Position numbers and translations under genes: made by a program. Below the pieces are notes generated by a model, which did not search any database, had not been told where the DNA came from, and saw nothing but the letters and a program-made list of their open reading frames with translations. DNA of 64,000 bases from NCBI GenBank assembly GCA_026413225.1, contig CM048555.1:75895785-75959784 (forward strand). Direction: 5' to 3'. Below are positions 62,097-64,000 of the stretch, piece after piece. Within the stretch, counting starts at the first letter, position 1; each line of letters opens with the position of its first letter. Origin of the DNA: Otis tarda (taxonomy: Eukaryota > Chordata > Aves > Otidiformes > Otididae).

Positions 62097-64000
62097 CCAG
62101 CTTCACTCCCCACGCTTGCCCGTGCACGAGCCTCGTCTGAAAAACTCCTGGTGAAACCTCGCAGCGCATCCTCCCCTGCTCAGGGCTATTCCTGGGATTT
62201 AAGGAATGTGGGCATTACATCGCTCTGAAAAGGGGCACTGTGCTGCATTTATACGTGGGGAGGTTGCAGGGATGAGAGCCAGGCTGTAGTAGCCTTAGAT
62301 CTGTGACGACGTTACAGGGGTGACAACAGCAAAAAAACTTTGATCAATCCCAGACTACAAATGCAGGTTTATATTCTTGCCATCTGGCAGAGTATCATGT
62401 TAAGGGCTGAGCAGACAACAGTGGCTGCTACTACACGGTGTACTATACACCAATAAAAGCTGAATGGATCTACAATAAAGCAGACTTTTGAAATAGCCGT
62501 GAAAGGAAAATCTAGGCCACTAAGTGCTGTTAGAAACAATGTCCTTATATTTTTTTCCCTCCCCTTACTATTCTCCTCTGTCTTGCTTCTCCTCTTGGGA
62601 TTCCTCTTCCCTCCCTTTTCCCAGCCCCAGTGACTGCACAGAGAGCTATCAAGTGAAATGCTGAACCTAAACTAAAGGTTGTGTTCATTTAACAAGCATT
62701 AAATAACAGTCATGAGGGGCGGACTGGCAGCTGCCTTCACAGCTGAGGCCAATCCCCCTCCATAAATGGTGAAGCATAGCATCCCCATGAATGGAGGAGG
62801 TGACTGCAGCCTCTTCTTTCCTGCTTCTCCCTCCCCTACTCAGCACAAAGGCATACGAGACCCATGGATAAAATCCTGGATTAGTGTAATCATTGTCTTT
62901 TCCACTTCTCCAGAGCTTCTTCACCACAAGGAGCTCAAACCATTTTTTTGGACCTTGCCCATAGCAGCTATAAACTCCCAAATATGACCAAGCCACCACT
63001 GCTTAGTGGGGAACAGTGCTCTGCATTCATCTCAAATGCAAATGTCTTAGCCTGAACATCTTTCAGGACACACTCTGCACCGCACTTTCCACATGCCAAA
63101 AGCTCTGACACAAGCAGTAGTGCCTTACACCGTGTTATTTGGGCCACAAAGTGCCAGAGCATCTCTCTGACAAAGAACAGAAGGAGGGAAAAACCCTCAT
63201 TTCACTCACAAGTTCACTGTGGCTTAAAGATGTTTCCCCAAGCTAGTGGCAAAATCAGGTAGAGACTATACCCATCCTGGTTCCCAGAAACTGGTTTCAA
63301 CACCAAGACCACCACTCCTGCATTACTCAACTTCACAGGCCATGGACCTTGACACAAAACATGCTTGTATCATTCTTCACAACAAGTTGTCTGAGCTACC
63401 AAATCATCACACCCACTGGATACAGACAAACACAAACACTATAATGCCAAGATGCACTCTCCAGTGATGTGCTGGCAAAAATACCGTGGACAATGGCACG
63501 TCATCTAAGGGATCCCTTCTCTCTGTTTTGAGTATGTATTTCTCATTAAAATGAATAAGCCAGCAATTAGATGGAAGAAAAAATTAGCCTGGCAGTTAGG
63601 TGTCATTGTTACTGAATCTTCCTGTCAGGAAATACAATGGTCTCAAGAGGGAAGCAATGGAAACTATCACTCAAAATCACTGAACAGGTTGCTAGACCAG
63701 ACAGTACAGGGACCAGTCCTGACCTGGCAGGAAGACCCAATAGCTCTATTCTTCCTCTTTGGCATCGGCGATCCTACAATTGCTCAGTCATTTCAATAAA
63801 TCCTTCAGCTCCTCTATCAGATATCATTTTTTATGGGCTTAATTCTCAAAAGAACTCACTTCCCAGCATTCAGGCCAGCTTTTCATCTCCAATTGCAACT
63901 CTGAGCTTTCCAAACACGCTCAGCACCCAAAAGGTTTTCTTCAGAAAGTCCCAGACGAGGTGGTATTACTTTGCCAAGACTCTGAACTCCTAAGGGTATA
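62097..64000. other. Intron to the right edge, nothing recognised
   Basis: No exon, no mobile element and no notable repeat that I could support in the last 1.9 kb. The FGFRL1 signal-peptide exon was looked for here and not found. Confidence 0.5.

Larger units (their letters stand above)
23222..64000 (-). other. FGFRL1: Presumed FGFRL1 intron 5' of the Ig1 exon (incomplete)
   Basis: FGFRL1 needs an upstream exon with a Leu-rich signal peptide ending in one G before a donor (phase 1). I looked for minus-strand frames with that property and found none, so the exon probably lies beyond 64000. The interval is therefore read as intron of at least 40.8 kb. A non-coding first exon or alternative promoter inside it (for instance at the CpG-rich spot near 60.3 kb) cannot be excluded. 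It contains an L2 relic, MIRs, CR1 pieces and several simple repeats listed separately. Confidence 0.5.

Overview
The window looks like nuclear DNA from a bird. Several CR1 LINE fragments carry the familiar avian 3' end, alongside older amniote repeats (L2, MIR, a tRNA-derived SINE). Gene density is very low. The CR1 subfamilies resemble those of neoavian birds, but the species cannot be fixed from this.

Only one piece of sequence is securely protein-coding: a 273-bp exon on the minus strand at 22949-23221. It encodes the first Ig-like domain of FGFRL1 (fibroblast growth factor receptor-like 1), with a good acceptor, a good donor and phase 1 at both ends. No other FGFRL1 exon was recognised: neither the signal-peptide exon, the Ig2 and Ig3 exons, nor the transmembrane/tail exon. 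The window is therefore best read as the interior of a large FGFRL1 gene transcribed right to left. The intron 3' of the Ig1 exon is at least 22.9 kb and the intron 5' of it at least 40.8 kb, unless an exon was missed.

Layout. 1-22948: downstream intron, with an ATTA-motif cluster near 2.1 kb, a plus-strand terminal-exon-like unit at 3.9-4.25 kb, a micro-exon-like site at 5.6 kb, CR1 copies at 5.9 and 14.8 kb, and a MIR at 20.1 kb. 22949-23221: the Ig1 exon. 23222-64000: upstream intron, with CpG-rich spots at 26.7 and 60.3 kb, a G-quadruplex motif at 27.9 kb, an AT/CA hairpin at 33.3 kb, a diverged direct duplication at 33.8-34.06 kb, a roughly 0.95-kb L2 LINE relic at 39.2-40.1 kb, a CR1/MIR/CR1 cluster at 43.8-44.4 kb, a MIR at 52.3 kb and an unexplained exon-like open stretch at 53.65 kb.

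I saw no operon, CRISPR array, rRNA, convincing tRNA, virus or novel multi-gene system. The many 60-180-codon open frames are what 64 kb of intron would give by chance, apart from a few flagged for their splice signals.
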